DNA from: Clostridiaceae bacterium
GTDB taxonomy: Bacteria > Bacillota > Clostridia > Oscillospirales > Acutalibacteraceae
NCBI GenBank assembly: GCA_904501685.1
Contig: CAJGBX010000026.1
Coordinates: 1-15,010 of the forward strand
DNA: 15,010 nucleotides
Reading direction: 5' to 3'
Shown here: piece after piece, positions 13,248 through 15,010 of the stretch
Position numbering within the stretch: position 1 is the first letter of the stretch
Layout of the letters: each line of letters begins with the position of its first letter
The notes under the pieces: model-generated
Database searches by the model: none
Seen by the model: the letters and a program-made list of their open reading frames with translations, nothing else
What the model was told of the DNA's origin: nothing
Program-made: the position numbers and the translations under genes

Positions 13248-15010
13248 ATGCATCAATTGTAGATACGCCCAGCGTGGTTTCCTCTAAAACGTCAAGCAAA
13301 ACCTTAACGGTATCCAATGCTGTGAAAATAGTGACGTTGTTTTCGGTAGCCAACTGACGAATCTGATGTCCGTCATTCCTCTGATCAGAATCACCAATAT
13401 CCTTAGTGTTGATAACATATGCAATATGACCCTGACGAAGTGCCTCCGGGATTTCTTCGTTACCCTCTGAAATTTTACCTAACAAGTGGGTTCTGATGCC
13501 GTTTTTCTTCAAGAATTCGGCAGTACCCTCTGTAGCCTGAATGTTAAAGCCGAGGTTATAGAAACGGCGGATAAGCGGTAAAGCCTCCTCCTTATCCTTA
13601 TCGGCAATGGTTGCAAAAACGGTACCGTAGTTCTGCAAATGAGTACCTGCAGCCTGCAAGGCCTTATAAAGTGCACGGTTCAGCTTATCGTCATATCCGA
13701 TTGCTTCACCGGTAGACTTCATTTCAGGTGAAAGATATGCATCAAGTCCACGAATTTTGTTAAACGAGAACACCGGAACCTTAACATACCAACGCTTTTT
13801 CTCCTCAGGATAAATATCAAATATACCCTGTTCCTTTAAGCTCTTACCCAAGATAACCTCGGTAGCGATGTCGGCAAGGCTATAACCGGTTGCCTTACTC
13901 AAGAACGGTACGGTTCTTGAAGAACGGGGATTAACCTCGATAATATAAACATCGTCCTTTTCGTCTACAATAAACTGAATATTGTAAAGACCGATAATAC
14001 CGATACCTAAGCCCAGTTTCTTGGCATACTGTAAAATAATGCCCTTAACCTTATTCGAAATACTGAACGAAGGATAAACACTGATAGAGTCACCCGAGTG
14101 AACGCCGGTACGCTCAACCAATTCCATAATACCGGGTACAAATACATCACGTCCGTCACAGATTGCATCTATCTCAACCTCACGGCCCTCAATATATTTA
14201 TCAACCAAAACCGGCTTGTCCTCATCAATCTCAACTGCGGTTTTAAGGTAGTGTCTCAATTGGTCCTCATTGGCAACTATCTGCATTGCTCTGCCGCCTA
14301 AAACAAAGGACGGACGAACAAGCACAGGATAACCGATTTCGGCAGCGGCTTTAATGCCGTCCTCAATTTTAGTTACAGCCTGTCCCTTAGCACGGGGAAT
14401 ATTCAACTCATTAAGCAGATTTTCAAATGCATTTCTATCCTCAGCACGGTCAATAGCGGCACAATCGGTACCGATAATCTTAACACCGCGGTCGGTCAAA
14501 GGCTGAGCCAAATTGATAGCAGTCTGACCGCCTAGCGAGGCTACTACACCCTCCGGCTTTTCGAACTCGATAATATTCATAACATCCTCCGGAGTAAGCG
14601 GTTCGAAATAAAGCTTATCGGCGGTAGTATAGTCGGTCGAAACGGTTTCGGGGTTATTGTTAATAATGATAGCCTCATATCCGGCATTCTTAATGGTCAT
14701 TACGGCGTGAACGGTTGAATAGTCAAACTCAACACCCTGACCGATACGGATAGGACCTGCGCCCAAAACCACTATTTTATTTTTATTGGTCAAAACCGAC
14801 GCATTTTCGCCGGTATAAGACGAATAGAAGTATGGAATGTATGCATTTGTATGGCAGGTGTCAACCATTCTGAATGACGGGAACATATTGTGTGCCTTAC
14901 GGAAACTGTAAACCTCCATTTCAGTACAGTTCCACATACGTGCAACATATTTATCCGAGAAGCCCATTTTCTTAGCGGTAAGCAAAACATCCTTATCCTC
15001 TTTATGAGCC
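13246..15010 (-). CDS. carB: Carbamoyl-phosphate synthase large subunit (C-terminal 588 residues; 5' part outside window)
   Basis: CarB makes carbamoyl phosphate from bicarbonate, ATP and the ammonia delivered by CarA. The frame is open to the right edge, so what is visible is a little over half of a protein of about 1,060 residues. Visible in order are the end of the oligomerisation domain (fragment residues 1-70), the second ATP-grasp half for carbamoyl phosphate synthesis (about 75-455) and the C-terminal MGS-like allosteric domain (about 462-575). The second half shows GAGPIRIGQG, NNNPETVSTDY, VRPSFVLGGRAM and IIEVNPRSSRTVP. Internal Leu and Met codons near 14985 are not real starts, because conserved sequence continues upstream of them. 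The MGS domain normally binds regulatory UMP or IMP. carA is expected just upstream beyond the edge. Stop TAA at 13246-13248. Confidence 0.97.
   Translation of the reverse strand, partial: AHKEDKDVLLTAKKMGFSDKYVARMWNCTEMEVYSFRKAHNMFPSFRMVDTCHTNAYIPYFYSSYTGENASVLTNKNKIVVLGAGPIRIGQGVEFDYSTVHAVMTIKNAGYEAIIINNNPETVSTDYTTADKLYFEPLTPEDVMNIIEFEKPEGVVASLGGQTAINLAQPLTDRGVKIIGTDCAAIDRAEDRNAFENLLNELNIPRAKGQAVTKIEDGIKAAAEIGYPVLVRPSFVLGGRAMQIVANEDQLRHYLKTAVEIDEDKPVLVDKYIEGREVEIDAICDGRDVFVPGIMELVERTGVHSGDSISVYPSFSISNKVKGIILQYAKKLGLGIGIIGLYNIQFIVDEKDDVYIIEVNPRSSRTVPFLSKATGYSLADIATEVILGKSLKEQGIFDIYPEEKKRWYVKVPVFSFNKIRGLDAYLSPEMKSTGEAIGYDDKLNRALYKALQAAGTHLQNYGTVFATIADKDKEEALPLIRRFYNLGFNIQATEGTAEFLKKNGIRTHLLGKISEGNEEIPEALRQGHIAYVINTKDIGDSDQRNDGHQIRQLATENNVTIFTALDTVKVLLDVLEETTLGVSTIDA

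Noticed and set aside
14790..14990. A short separate minus-strand gene at the right edge
   Set aside because: It is a frame-shifted reading of carB, whose own frame is continuous and conserved to the edge.

Overview
The window is an ordinary chromosomal stretch of a low-GC Gram-positive bacterium, most likely a gut-type clostridial Firmicute of the Ruminococcaceae/Oscillospiraceae kind. Reasons: strong AGGAGG-type ribosome sites, several TTG starts, TTGACA/TATAAT promoters, short hairpin-plus-T terminators, a class 1B pyrD-pyrK pair and a pyrB-pyrI pair. This placement is inferred from gene content, not from a search. All 13 genes lie on the minus strand, so the reading order is right to left. 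No tRNA, rRNA, CRISPR array, insertion sequence or phage gene was seen, and no gap between genes exceeds about 215 bases.

Layout in order of transcription. (1) Positions 15010-8822 hold a compact de novo pyrimidine operon: carB (5' part outside the window), pyrK, pyrD, pyrF, pyrE, pyrB and pyrI. It is followed, without a visible terminator, by a membrane glycosyltransferase fused to a GtrA-like domain (8772-7708). A clear terminator ends this unit at 7687-7662. Together these genes make carbamoyl phosphate, join it to aspartate, and carry out the dihydroorotate-to-orotate, orotate-to-OMP and OMP-to-UMP steps. Only carA and pyrC are not visible. (2) guaB (7495-5990) has its own near-consensus promoter and encodes an IMP dehydrogenase that, as I remember that sequence, resembles the enzyme of the protozoan Tritrichomonas foetus. 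(3) A CNNM/CorC-type membrane protein (5823-4552) has its own promoter and terminator. (4) A small RluA-type pseudouridine synthase (4510-3860) starts ten bases beyond that terminator. (5) A MarR-type regulator (3750-3289) is followed by two overlapping ABC exporter half-genes (3292-1559, and 1559 to the left edge).

The MarR-ABC-ABC unit looks like a self-regulated efflux operon. A TTGACA/TAAAAT promoter is followed at once by an inverted repeat, AGTTAACG...CGTTAACT, covering the predicted transcription start. The first ABC subunit carries Asp for the catalytic Glu and Gln for the switch His, the hallmark of the degenerate half of a heterodimeric TM287/288- or BmrCD-type exporter.

I found no convincing undescribed system. 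The points most worth a second look are the T. foetus-like IMP dehydrogenase, the MarR operator, the terminator placed directly before the pseudouridine synthase, the competing hairpins after guaB, and the glycosyltransferase at the end of the pyrimidine operon.
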